Assembly: GCF_000737785.1 (NCBI RefSeq)
Contig: NZ_JPRO01000007.1
Coordinates: 62,001 to 126,000 of the forward strand
Length of the DNA stretch: 64,000 nucleotides
Reading direction: 5' to 3'
Source of the DNA: Chryseobacterium luteum
GTDB lineage: Bacteria; Bacteroidota; Bacteroidia; Flavobacteriales; Weeksellaceae
Of this stretch, positions 46,101-54,193 are shown piece after piece. The notes under the pieces are model-generated. The model saw nothing but the letters and a program-made list of their open reading frames with translations. It made no database searches and was not told the DNA's origin. The translations under genes were made by a program, and so were the position numbers. Each line of letters starts with the position of its first letter. The stretch's first letter is position 1.

Positions 46101-47135
46101 TTAAAATTCTTTATTTGAAATTACTACTCGGGTTAAATATTCATTTCCAAATTCAAGGCGAACAAAGGAAGAATTCATCTTGAAAGTCACAACGGTCAGG
46201 GCTTTTTCTGAATTTCCTTCCGTTTCTCCTACGGCCTGATAAAGCTGTGCGTTATATCTTGCAAATTTTTGTTTACATTCTGATGGTGAGCTGTCATTAA
46301 ATACCAACCCATGAGGTAATCCAGAGACCATATCCTGTCCGTAATACTGGATAGCATAATATTCCAGACCTGTGCTCATACTGGCGTAGATCATATTGAA
46401 ATCGTCGAAATCCCAATTGGAGTATTTTCCGCCTTTGCAGTCTTTACATTCCGGTTGAGTGGGTTGTACCTGTAAAAGTTTTGTAAAGGTATCGGACGTG
46501 GCCGGTAACGCAATAAACTGTTTCTTCCCGAACAGAATCTGCAGTTTTTTTGATGCTTTTTTCTGCTTCTGATTTTCTACAATCATATCCGTTGTGGTGA
46601 CCGCAGTAGTATAAGTAGTGGCTACGCTGTCAGTTAGTGATGCATCATCATTTGAAAGTTCCGGTCGCTTATAGTTCAAAAGAAATTCTTTGATCTCTTT
46701 CTCTACTTTCCCGGTGGATTTGGTCAGTTTGGTGTCTACCTCTTTCTTCGACCAGTTGTCCGGAATTACTTTTTCAAGAAAAACAGTGACTTTCGTGCTT
46801 TTTGCAGAGACCTTTTTCATATTCACATTCCATACCGCCTGCTGGATAAACTGTTTAGATTTAGCTCCATTTTTCAGGGCTAAATTCAGATAAGGATTTT
46901 TCTGGCCGCCTTCATATTTCAAATGATAAAGATCAACGGTAGTTGAGAAATCGGTATCCGATGCAGCAGCAGCTTTCGGTTCATCCTGGGTGAAATCATT
47001 TTTAAAATCAAAAATAGAATTCTGTAAGGTCTTGATATCTTTCGGGACATTAAATTCCACTTTTTGCCCGAAATGCAGGCTAAAGCTCAATATAAAAACA
47101 AGGATGGACAATTTATGATTTGGTTTAATTTTCAT
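46101..47135 (-). CDS. Exported protein of unknown function in the T6SS-linked block
   Basis: A 344-residue protein with a clear signal peptide (LSILVFILSFSLHFGQ). The mature part is rich in Lys and Thr, with a CKDCKGG pair of cysteines near residue 235 and strands at the C-terminus (ALTVVTFKMNSSFVRLEFG). No family recognised. ATG 47135 was chosen because it precedes the signal peptide; six more residues would need a TTG. It ends 2 bp before the PAAR-like gene, so they are translationally close; it may be an immunity or envelope partner. Confidence 0.7.
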   Translation of the reverse strand: MKIKPNHKLSILVFILSFSLHFGQKVEFNVPKDIKTLQNSIFDFKNDFTQDEPKAAAASDTDFSTTVDLYHLKYEGGQKNPYLNLALKNGAKSKQFIQQAVWNVNMKKVSAKSTKVTVFLEKVIPDNWSKKEVDTKLTKSTGKVEKEIKEFLLNYKRPELSNDDASLTDSVATTYTTAVTTTDMIVENQKQKKASKKLQILFGKKQFIALPATSDTFTKLLQVQPTQPECKDCKGGKYSNWDFDDFNMIYASMSTGLEYYAIQYYGQDMVSGLPHGLVFNDSSPSECKQKFARYNAQLYQAVGETEGNSEKALTVVTFKMNSSFVRLEFGNEYLTRVVISNKEF

Positions 47136-47153
47136 TTTGTTAGTTTTTTTCAA

Positions 47154-48194
47154 TTATTCAGTCAGCATCGCAATGACTACTGATATTTTCTTTTTCTTCT
47201 CAAGTTGCAGGTCACATTCCAAATACATTGATTTCACCAGTAAATTCTGCCCGTTCAGATAATAGACTATTCTGAAGTTCCCTTCCTGATTCATCACCGG
47301 ATTATCCTCAATGATCATCGAAAAGGGAGCTTTATTTATAAAATCATATACACTCCTTTCATCATTTAATTTCCCTTCGCCTTCTACATTAACCAGACCG
47401 GATTCTCCTTTCAGCGGATCAATCTCCAGTTTTATTTCATATTTCGGTTCTACCGGATTATCTACCACAGGAAAACTTTCTGTGACCTCTGTTTCATAAT
47501 CCTGTCCGAAACTCTGATAAACCCCCAAAAACAATGTTCTGATGAAATAATCATTTTTCAGATAAAGACTTATGGCATCGGGTTCGTCTATTATTTTTTC
47601 TATCTTTTCGCAATAGATGTCTACTGTTTCTCCTTCAAATTCTTTGTAAATCTCTTCTTTTACGGCAGGCCATCTTTGTTTAAATACTGAAAGGTTTTCC
47701 ACCTCATTGAATTGTCCTGCCTCATCTACGCTGATCTGCAACGGATACAAAACCTTTGATGTTTTATAGGCCAGCAGATCGGCTATTTCATTCACTTCCT
47801 CTTCGTTCAGAAAAAGATTGGAGGTTCTGTCTATTTCAAAAAAATGCAGCCTGCTCTCGGTTTTCAGCCAGCGTACTGAGGTTTCATATTTCAGTTCATT
47901 CTTGCGGTCGTTGCTTTCAATATTGATAGTAACTCCATATCTGCAGAATGAATTTTCAGGTTGAAAAGTAAGGCTGTTTCCTCTTCCAAACGGCACCAAC
48001 CGGGTTTTATCCGTCACTCCTGTTCTTGGAAGAAAAAGTTCCTTCTGGCCTGTAAGCTCAATCAGGATCATATCCTTGACGTCGCAGTGGTTATTGTGAA
48101 ATAACTTTAAAGCACCTGCATCTAAATGGTACAGCGAGGCTATGCTTTTAAGGCTCTCCCCTGTCTGGACGGTATGTATGTTAAATTTCTGCAT
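47154..48194 (-). CDS. LysM-domain protein of the T6SS-linked block
   Basis: A 346-residue protein without a signal peptide whose first 50 residues form a LysM domain (HTVQTGESLKSIASLYHLD, ILIELTGQKELFLP). The remainder is alternating strands and acidic helices with no family that I know. LysM proteins without signal peptides recur in contractile injection systems, where they link the spike or baseplate, so a structural or adaptor role with the neighbouring VgrG and DUF4280 protein is plausible (inference). The next gene starts after an 18-bp gap. Confidence 0.78.
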   Translation of the reverse strand: MQKFNIHTVQTGESLKSIASLYHLDAGALKLFHNNHCDVKDMILIELTGQKELFLPRTGVTDKTRLVPFGRGNSLTFQPENSFCRYGVTINIESNDRKNELKYETSVRWLKTESRLHFFEIDRTSNLFLNEEEVNEIADLLAYKTSKVLYPLQISVDEAGQFNEVENLSVFKQRWPAVKEEIYKEFEGETVDIYCEKIEKIIDEPDAISLYLKNDYFIRTLFLGVYQSFGQDYETEVTESFPVVDNPVEPKYEIKLEIDPLKGESGLVNVEGEGKLNDERSVYDFINKAPFSMIIEDNPVMNQEGNFRIVYYLNGQNLLVKSMYLECDLQLEKKKKISVVIAMLTE

Positions 48195-48232
48195 AAAAAT
48201 AATCCGGCATCTCTGTTCTCTGTCAGTATTTC

Positions 48233-48532
48233 TTACTTAATGCTCAATATATAAATGATCAGCAGCGCGATACCCGATGCGATCAATATTAAATTTGTGC
48301 TTCTGTTCCTGTGATTTTTGGTAAAAAAACCTACCATAATCTCTATTAAAAGCAATAAACACCATCCAGCCATCCAGCAGATATTCAAAACAAGATGCAT
48401 AGGAATAGACATTCCGCTGTTTCCTCCTATGGACTGAACCGGATGGAACCATGAGTCCCAGTGGTCATAAATATAAATCAGTATAAATCCTGATAATAAT
48501 ATTCCGATTCTTAATACCAGATGTTTATTCAT
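48233..48532 (-). CDS. Small membrane protein, three helices
   Basis: A 99-residue protein with three hydrophobic segments (about residues 7-24, 47-66 and 78-97) and short polar loops. No family recognised. It begins 8 bp after the stop of the Tle1-like lipase gene, so it is co-transcribed with it. A small membrane protein next to a phospholipase effector could be an immunity or accessory protein, without further support. Confidence 0.62.
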   Translation of the reverse strand: MNKHLVLRIGILLSGFILIYIYDHWDSWFHPVQSIGGNSGMSIPMHLVLNICWMAGWCLLLLIEIMVGFFTKNHRNRSTNLILIASGIALLIIYILSIK

Positions 48533-48540
48533 AATACAGA

Positions 48541-49953
48541 TTAATGGAACACTCTTACCCTGTCTGAAGTAGGATCCATTCCTATTCCTTCTCTTCTTGC
48601 CGACCAGTGGATGTATTTATTTCTGAGTATCCTCAGGTCATCCTGTTCCTTCATTTCTCTCTGGTAGTCTGCATATTTCTGCTGCGGTATTGAAGCTCCG
48701 CCATATGCGGTCTCAATATCTTTATATCTTTTAAAAGTATACTGTTTTCCATTGGCCATCGCATAAGATCTCAGGCGGTCTTTTACCCTTACGAGCAAAG
48801 GATCGGAGGTAATGGAATACTTTTCGTCCGTAAGCTTCTTTATGGTCAGGGGAACTGTTTTCTGAACTCCATACTCTGCCATAAAATGCAAAGGAACATA
48901 GCTGTATCTTTTGACCAGATCGCGGGTTCCTTTTAATGCGAGATAAAAGCCCGGGGTAATGGTAAGCTGCTCTTCTTTGTACCACGCATCTGCAATAAGC
49001 TGGCTTCTTAATGCCTTCAATTTTTCACTGGTGGTCCATGATGTTTCAATTTCCTCCCAGGTTTCGGTTCCGTCTTCGTAAGCTCCGCCTACATCGCAGT
49101 GTACGCCGGGAAATATTCTTTCTATGCCTACATGCACGTTGGTAAGGTCAAAGTTTTCCCTGTGCTCGTTTTCTGCCACAAAATGGATTACAGTCTGTGC
49201 TCTTCCGATATCATTCAGGCTAAGTTCTTCCACATCATTGTGAAAATCCGGCATGGCAGAAAAGTTTTTTGAATAGGAGGAAACGGTATCATAAATACCC
49301 AGAAATCTCACCTTCAATACATCCACCGTAATTCCGGCTTCCTGCAGCTTCAGTCCCAGATGTCCCCATTTCGGAAGCTCTTCGCCCTGCACTCCGGTGC
49401 CGTCGCTGTCATAGTGGGCAGTCACGGTCATCCCTTCACTTGAAACAGTAGTGCTGGTTGCTTTATATTTAGATTTTCCTATTTCATGAACGAAATTACG
49501 GGCTGCCGCTGCTCCCCTGCTGAAACCGAAAACATCAAAAGTAAGAACGGCAATTTTATCTGCTTTTTTGGCATTTTTAATGTTTTTTACTTTTTTCACG
49601 ATCTCTTCACAGCCTTTTCTTACTTTTCCCCTGATCCCGGTGGGACCTGTCCCGAAGGCATAACCGAGCATGGAATCTTTTTCTTTATCTTCAGTTCCGA
49701 TTCCTTCTATATAGATGCCAAAATTCTTATCGTAATTGTCCCACAGCCGGGCTACATTGCTCCAGTCGTTATTATAACTGTTATTATCGGTGGGTGAGCC
49801 TCCGTTTTTTTTGTATTCAGGAGTTTGCTGCCTTCTTTCGATGGTGTTGGTTTTATTATTCAACGTTCCGTCAAAAAACACTCCAAGAGTAATGTCTAAC
49901 ACTTCCTCTTTGGATATTTCCGGGGTATAATCTCCAAATTTATTATTGTGCAT
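48541..49953 (-). CDS. Tle1-like phospholipase effector (DUF2235)
   Basis: A 470-residue alpha/beta hydrolase of the DUF2235 family, which includes the T6SS lipase effectors Tle1. The N-terminal LGVFFDGTLNN, the nucleophile elbow FGFSRGAAA (Ser145), the Asp in GIYDTVSSYS (Asp222) and the His in FPGVHCDVGGAY (His285) make a complete catalytic triad in the family order. There is no signal peptide, as expected of T6SS cargo. Tle1 enzymes attack membrane phospholipids of the target cell. The DUF2931 lipoprotein gene 49 bp upstream is the likely immunity partner. Confidence 0.9.
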   Translation of the reverse strand: MHNNKFGDYTPEISKEEVLDITLGVFFDGTLNNKTNTIERRQQTPEYKKNGGSPTDNNSYNNDWSNVARLWDNYDKNFGIYIEGIGTEDKEKDSMLGYAFGTGPTGIRGKVRKGCEEIVKKVKNIKNAKKADKIAVLTFDVFGFSRGAAAARNFVHEIGKSKYKATSTTVSSEGMTVTAHYDSDGTGVQGEELPKWGHLGLKLQEAGITVDVLKVRFLGIYDTVSSYSKNFSAMPDFHNDVEELSLNDIGRAQTVIHFVAENEHRENFDLTNVHVGIERIFPGVHCDVGGAYEDGTETWEEIETSWTTSEKLKALRSQLIADAWYKEEQLTITPGFYLALKGTRDLVKRYSYVPLHFMAEYGVQKTVPLTIKKLTDEKYSITSDPLLVRVKDRLRSYAMANGKQYTFKRYKDIETAYGGASIPQQKYADYQREMKEQDDLRILRNKYIHWSARREGIGMDPTSDRVRVFH

Positions 49954-50002
49954 CGTTCTTATTTTATTTTTATTGACAGATGAGGCTGATGAATGATACT
50001 GC

Positions 50003-51055
50003 TTATTCTATTTTACGTGAAAGCCTGATCTTTGCTTTTGTAACGGGCAGTTCTTCTTTCCCGCTCTTTAATGATACAACAGCTCCTGTATTATCTGCAT
50101 TGACTTTAATGGTGAGGTCTATATTTTCTTCTTTTCCGAGTTTCCGGAATAATTCAAAAATTTCTTTTTCTTCAAAAGAATCTATCCATACACCGTATCT
50201 GTTTTTATTCTTATCCCGCCAGTAGAAACCGCAGAATTTTGGAACAGCTCTTTTTTTACAGGTATCCTCTTTCAGACTTTCCCCGAAAAGATTTTCCTGT
50301 TCCCCGTTATAGTTATTAAACCCGAAATCGATCCATTCGCTTCCTTCCGGCAAAACCACTGAGGGCTTCCAAGTATATTTTTCTCTGTACAGATCATAGA
50401 TACCGGGATCGGGGTAGCCTTCTTTTTCTATTTTAGCTCTGATTTCCGGTTTAAATGTTTCATAGGAAGGATCTTTCAGCATTCTGTCTGCAAAGCCTTC
50501 TTTCAGCATATATTTGGCATTTCCGTATGCTTTTTCTTCGGTAATAAGGGTATCATGAGCCTGGAAAAAACCTACTTCTTTCTGGTTTCCGGGGCCGTTG
50601 ATCCATAAAACGACACGTCCTTTCGGTGCAAGCCCTACAATAAAATTACTATAAGTAGTTTTCTTACCGTTATCCTGATCTATAAATCCTTTTGCAAAAA
50701 GATTTTTTATTTTTTCTTTATCCAGGTCCCATTTTCCGGTATAAAATTTATTTTCCACCAGTGAGTACCAGGTAAATTCCAGCTTAGAAGGAATATCCAT
50801 CTGACTGGTTTCTACGCTCATTGTCCCGCCTTCATTTCCCCAGCCTGTATTCTGTGTTCCCCAGATGGCATCAAAGCCGTAAGTAAAATCATCTGCAATA
50901 ATGGCTCCTTTGTAAATTTCCATCGGATATTCCTTCGGCGCAGAGATCGTTCCCAGCCAGCTGTATTTATCTTCCATTTTTTTATTTTGACAATTGATTA
51001 ATGAGAAACTACTTATAATAAAAAGAATCAGAATTCTTAATTTATTTGTTTCCAT
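50003..51055 (-). CDS. DUF2931 family lipoprotein, candidate immunity protein
   Basis: A 350-residue protein with a lipoprotein signal peptide (lipobox SLINC) and the DUF2931 pattern (YSWLGTISAPKEYPMEIYKG, WGNEGGTMSVET, FYTGKWDLDKEKI). The family occurs in Bacteroidetes and proteobacteria, often near T6SS genes. As a surface- or periplasm-anchored lipoprotein encoded directly before the Tle1-like lipase, it is well placed to neutralise the lipase in the periplasm; known Tle immunity proteins are also lipoproteins or periplasmic. That role is inferred. The C-terminal 100 residues are a separate strand-rich part. Confidence 0.8.
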   Translation of the reverse strand: METNKLRILILFIISSFSLINCQNKKMEDKYSWLGTISAPKEYPMEIYKGAIIADDFTYGFDAIWGTQNTGWGNEGGTMSVETSQMDIPSKLEFTWYSLVENKFYTGKWDLDKEKIKNLFAKGFIDQDNGKKTTYSNFIVGLAPKGRVVLWINGPGNQKEVGFFQAHDTLITEEKAYGNAKYMLKEGFADRMLKDPSYETFKPEIRAKIEKEGYPDPGIYDLYREKYTWKPSVVLPEGSEWIDFGFNNYNGEQENLFGESLKEDTCKKRAVPKFCGFYWRDKNKNRYGVWIDSFEEKEIFELFRKLGKEENIDLTIKVNADNTGAVVSLKSGKEELPVTKAKIRLSRKIE

Positions 51056-51212
51056 GAGACATTATTTTCTTATTGCTTGCCAAAACAAGGTTATTTTTCT
51101 GGGCTTCCACATTAATTTTCTGTGCAATTTTTTCAACCTTTTTGCCGACATTCAAATGATAAGAGTCCGTGACTTTTATCTGTATATTTTTAGCAGTTTT
51201 AATGATGGCCAT
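51042..51212 (-). CDS. Small protein downstream of VgrG, 56 aa
   Basis: A 56-codon frame from ATG 51212, one base after the VgrG stop codon, overlapping the DUF2931 start by 14 bp. The protein is basic and hydrophilic (MAIIKTAKNIQIKVTD, VEKIAQKINVEAQKNN). The tight fit between two genes argues for a real coding sequence. It reads like the last strands of a VgrG spike extension or a small chaperone; I cannot name a family. A longer frame from 51239 would overlap VgrG by 26 bp. Confidence 0.6.
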   Translation of the reverse strand: MAIIKTAKNIQIKVTDSYHLNVGKKVEKIAQKINVEAQKNNLVLASNKKIMSHGNK

Positions 51213-51213
51213 A

Positions 51214-53145
51214 TCAGAAAAGTTTTGATTTTTCGGCACTATTGAATTCTACGATCTTTCCGCTCTGCATCGTCATGTTTTCCAGCTCGCTGAACATGGA
51301 TATTTCTCCGGCTATTTCATTAGAGGTTTCAGACTGTCTTTTGAATTCTTTTTCCACCATTTCAGTTCTGGTATCCGAGGATTCACGGATATCACCGGAG
51401 GCCGTCTGTACAATGTCTTTTCCTGCTGTGGAAATAATACTGTCATTGGCAGAACTGTTGATTCCTTCTCCTGCACTGATCGAAATTTCTTTTCCGGCAG
51501 TGATGTTGATATTGTCTCCGGCGTTCAGTGTAAAGTTTTTGGGAGCTTTCATGCTGATATTTCCGGCACCATCCATGAAATAGATATTTCCGCTGGGATC
51601 CATGATCTTTACGCTTCCTTCTTCATCATTCATTAAAATCCTGATCCCACTTCTGGTCTGGATGGACTTCAGGTGGTTGTTGATTCCTCCGCCTAAAGCT
51701 ATTCCTCCGTAGAACATTCCTCCCATTACGAAAGGCCTGTCCGGGTGGCTGTGGACAAAATTAACCATTACCTGGTCTCCTATCTCGGGAATAGCAACAT
51801 ACCCTCTGTTCTGTGTAATCTGGTCTGTTCCTCCCGCATCCGGACTCATCATCCTGATAAAATGTGTTGTATCGCTGGTCTGCCAGTCAAACCGCACCTG
51901 TATTCTGCCCTGTCCTTCCGGGTCTGTATTGGAGATTACGACTGCAGTCTGCGGTTCAGCTTTAGGGATCTTATATTCCGGTCTCGGAAGAAAACCTGTA
52001 TCTGCAGCTATCCCTGTAAAGCTTCCTTTGTAATGTCCTATTGTATCAATCTCATGCTCCGATTCCGTGATCATAATTCTTGTGAAATAGGAAGTTTCAT
52101 TGGAGTCCTGCTTCCGCATCTGGACATCGGCTACACATCCCGGGTGAAGGAACGGAACCGTTGTATTTCCTGAAATGGAAAAGACATTCACGGCAGCACT
52201 TCCTGAAGCACTTTTCTGAGAATATTCTATATCCAAATGGGTTGATGCCTTGATAGGGGCTATCTGAAGCGCGGGAGTTTTATAAATGCTATTATTATGC
52301 TCATAGGCCGTTTTTGCAATATCACTTACATGCTGAATCGGTGTGGATCCTGAGGTAAGTTTTTCGTTTTTATTGCTGTTGTACCCATAAAACTGGGGTT
52401 TGGTATGTACTGCTTTCAGTTCAACTTTAATATCATTGGCACTGCTTCCGTAGGTAAGGGTAATAGGCTTGTTCTGCGGGGGCAATTTTCCGAAATGGAG
52501 AACTTCACCATCATAAAAGAACTGTTCACCGTATGCCTCAGCCATTCTTGCGAGATAATTGTAATGGGTCTCATCATACTGGCTGCTGTAAATGATCTGG
52601 GAGAAATTATTGGCATCTATCCTGATATCAAAACGGCTTTTATCAATTCCCTGCTTGATAACCTCTTCGGCAATGATTCCCATATTAACCGGCTGGGTTC
52701 CTCCAAAACTCTGGGTATGGGAAGATCCGTCCAAAAGAACGGTAGGACTGCATCCTGTAAGCACAATATTCCCCAGGCTCATTTTTTCCTGGCTGAATGC
52801 AACACCGGTAATGATCCCAACAAAGGTTCTCTCGGGGCTGTTGTCTATATCTTTATAGGAAATAACGGCTGTAAGGCGTTTTCCGAGGAATTTATTGGCA
52901 TCTTCCAATGAATGGGTCTGGCGGTCTCCAAGAGTATCATGAGCCAGGGTAAGTGTGAATTCATGATGACGCTGGGTGCTCTGTTTAAGTTTAAAATGCT
53001 TATAAAATTTGATAATTTTTCCTTCTATGACTAAGGAAAGCTTTACCAGACGGTTGATGCCGGCATGATGATTTTCGGATACCCCGTCTGCATTCTGTGC
53101 CGGACGAAAAGCCGCTCCTTTTGATTTTTCAGGTGTAGTTGACAT
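51214..53145 (-). CDS. vgrG: VgrG (TssI) spike protein of a T6SS
   Basis: A 643-residue VgrG. Residues about 30-380 are the gp27-like ring (including YDETHYNYLARMAEAYGEQFFYDG), about 390-500 the gp5 OB domain (VVISNTDPEGQGRIQVRFDWQ, YVAIPEIGDQVMVNFVHSHPDRPFVMGGMF-type segment), and about 510-600 the repeating beta-helix needle (GDNINITAGKEISISAGEGI). The C-terminal 45 residues are hydrophilic and carry no enzymatic domain. VgrG trimers form the spike that is pushed into the target cell by the Hcp tube. It is the first cargo gene after TssD in this block. Confidence 0.95.
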   Translation of the reverse strand: MSTTPEKSKGAAFRPAQNADGVSENHHAGINRLVKLSLVIEGKIIKFYKHFKLKQSTQRHHEFTLTLAHDTLGDRQTHSLEDANKFLGKRLTAVISYKDIDNSPERTFVGIITGVAFSQEKMSLGNIVLTGCSPTVLLDGSSHTQSFGGTQPVNMGIIAEEVIKQGIDKSRFDIRIDANNFSQIIYSSQYDETHYNYLARMAEAYGEQFFYDGEVLHFGKLPPQNKPITLTYGSSANDIKVELKAVHTKPQFYGYNSNKNEKLTSGSTPIQHVSDIAKTAYEHNNSIYKTPALQIAPIKASTHLDIEYSQKSASGSAAVNVFSISGNTTVPFLHPGCVADVQMRKQDSNETSYFTRIMITESEHEIDTIGHYKGSFTGIAADTGFLPRPEYKIPKAEPQTAVVISNTDPEGQGRIQVRFDWQTSDTTHFIRMMSPDAGGTDQITQNRGYVAIPEIGDQVMVNFVHSHPDRPFVMGGMFYGGIALGGGINNHLKSIQTRSGIRILMNDEEGSVKIMDPSGNIYFMDGAGNISMKAPKNFTLNAGDNINITAGKEISISAGEGINSSANDSIISTAGKDIVQTASGDIRESSDTRTEMVEKEFKRQSETSNEIAGEISMFSELENMTMQSGKIVEFNSAEKSKLF

Positions 53146-53249
53146 ATTTTATAAAGTGATTGGTGTTAAAGTGTGTATTTTATTTATTCAGTCGGGAATT
53201 TTTGAAAATAAACCAAGATTCCTTATCAGAAAATAGCGTTCACAGCAGG

Positions 53250-53283
53250 TAAAAAAAGACCGCCTTTGGGGACAGTCTCTTTG
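53250..53283 (-). terminator. Weak or partial terminator between tssD and vgrG
   Basis: On the minus strand AGACTG pairs with CGGTCT around a 10-base loop and is followed by seven Ts, 20-50 bp after the tssD stop codon. The stem is short, so it may allow read-through into vgrG while giving extra tssD transcript. Confidence 0.6.
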
Positions 53284-53302
53284 TATTTATACTACTCAGG
53301 AC

Positions 53303-53707
53303 TTAGCTTAGCGGCCAGAATCCGTCATATAGTGAATTTCCATAAGTGACACTTTCCGCGCTTATCATAAAGCTTACCAGCATATTATTGCTGTCGACAG
53401 CATCAAAATCCACTTCATGGTGGATCACGTATCCGTTTTCCCATTTAAGAGTGATCAGTGTTCCTTCTTCGTGGGATTTATTGAAAGTAACTTCACCGCT
53501 TGTCGGCTTATACTTACCATTCAATAAGCTTTCAAGGATATCAGATTTTTCAGTGGCTTCAATAGTTAATTTTATCAAAGCGTTCGATGGATCGGATGCT
53601 ACACGTCCTGAAACATCTGTAGATCTTGATACGCTATAATTAAGCTTTAGCAGCTTCTGTCCCTCACCTCCATTGAATTTTAAGATTCCTCTTGAATTTC
53701 CTGCCAT
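53303..53707 (-). CDS. tssD: TssD (Hcp-like) T6SS tube protein
   Basis: A 134-residue protein of the Bacteroidetes TssD family: GILKFNGGEGQKLLKLNYSVSRSTDVSGRVASDP at the start (key residues only: the GGEGQ and DVSGRV motifs), TWKWENGYV-like LITLKWENGYVIHHEVDFDA, and SFMISAESVTYGNSLYDGFWPLS at the end. The subunits stack as hexameric rings to make the T6SS inner tube. It is the first gene of the block, with a candidate promoter about 55 bp upstream and a weak terminator behind it. Confidence 0.93.
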   Translation of the reverse strand: MAGNSRGILKFNGGEGQKLLKLNYSVSRSTDVSGRVASDPSNALIKLTIEATEKSDILESLLNGKYKPTSGEVTFNKSHEEGTLITLKWENGYVIHHEVDFDAVDSNNMLVSFMISAESVTYGNSLYDGFWPLS

Positions 53708-53719
53708 ATTCTTATATTT

Positions 53720-53769
53720 TAATCATTAATGATTATTTTTTATTCATAAAAATTGATATAACAAAGATA
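53720..53769 (-). promoter_or_regulatory. tssD leader: TATCTTTG box and 16-bp palindrome
   Basis: On the minus strand TATCTTTG (53769-53762) matches the Bacteroidetes -7 element, giving a leader of about 45 bases before the tssD ATG at 53707. The leader contains a perfect 16-bp palindrome, TAATCATTAATGATTA (53720-53735), 13 bp upstream of the ATG. No clean TTTG -33 element is seen. The palindrome could be a repressor site or a small hairpin over the ribosome-binding region. Confidence 0.5.
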
Positions 53770-53889
53770 AACCCCGTGCCTTAATTTGAAAAGTTTTTGC
53801 CTAAGAGATTTACATTTTGTAGTAATTCTACGACTTTTTTTCTACTCATCTCTATTAAATATTAAAAAAATACAGTTTTTAACTTTACT

Positions 53890-54186
53890 TTATGAATGAG
53901 AATGAATGTAAAAATGCCTGTAATAATAAGATATGATCATGATGATGAGATTTAAAGCTACCATACCCATCAGAATACCGCTGTACTTTCTTTTTTTATC
54001 TACAAAGCTGAGGCTCAACGTAAAAAGAAACAGCAACAGTGTATAAACGGCCGGATACAGATGAAGGGCTTCTGAAAACTTCCCTTCAAATACAAGCACA
54101 ACTGCTCTCTGGGCTCCACATCCCAGACATTCTATTCCCAGAAATCTCTTACTGGGACACGTCAGCATGAAGTCTTCAATTTTCAT
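53890..54186 (-). CDS. DUF2752 family membrane protein
   Basis: A 98-residue protein with the DUF2752 start CPSKRFLGIECLGCGAQRA (cysteine-rich loop that recalls CPGCG) followed by two long helices (YPAVYTLLLFLFTLSLSFV and ILMGMVALNLIIMIISYYY). The family is widespread and uncharacterised. It follows the NADPH dehydrogenase gene by 7 bp on the same strand, so it is co-transcribed. Confidence 0.85.
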   Translation of the reverse strand: MKIEDFMLTCPSKRFLGIECLGCGAQRAVVLVFEGKFSEALHLYPAVYTLLLFLFTLSLSFVDKKRKYSGILMGMVALNLIIMIISYYYRHFYIHSHS

Positions 54187-54193
54187 TCTGTTG

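Noticed and set aside
40720..53707. Complete T6SS locus or an extracellular contractile injection system
   Set aside because: No sheath, baseplate, membrane complex or ClpV gene is present in the block, only tube, spike, cargo and accessory genes.
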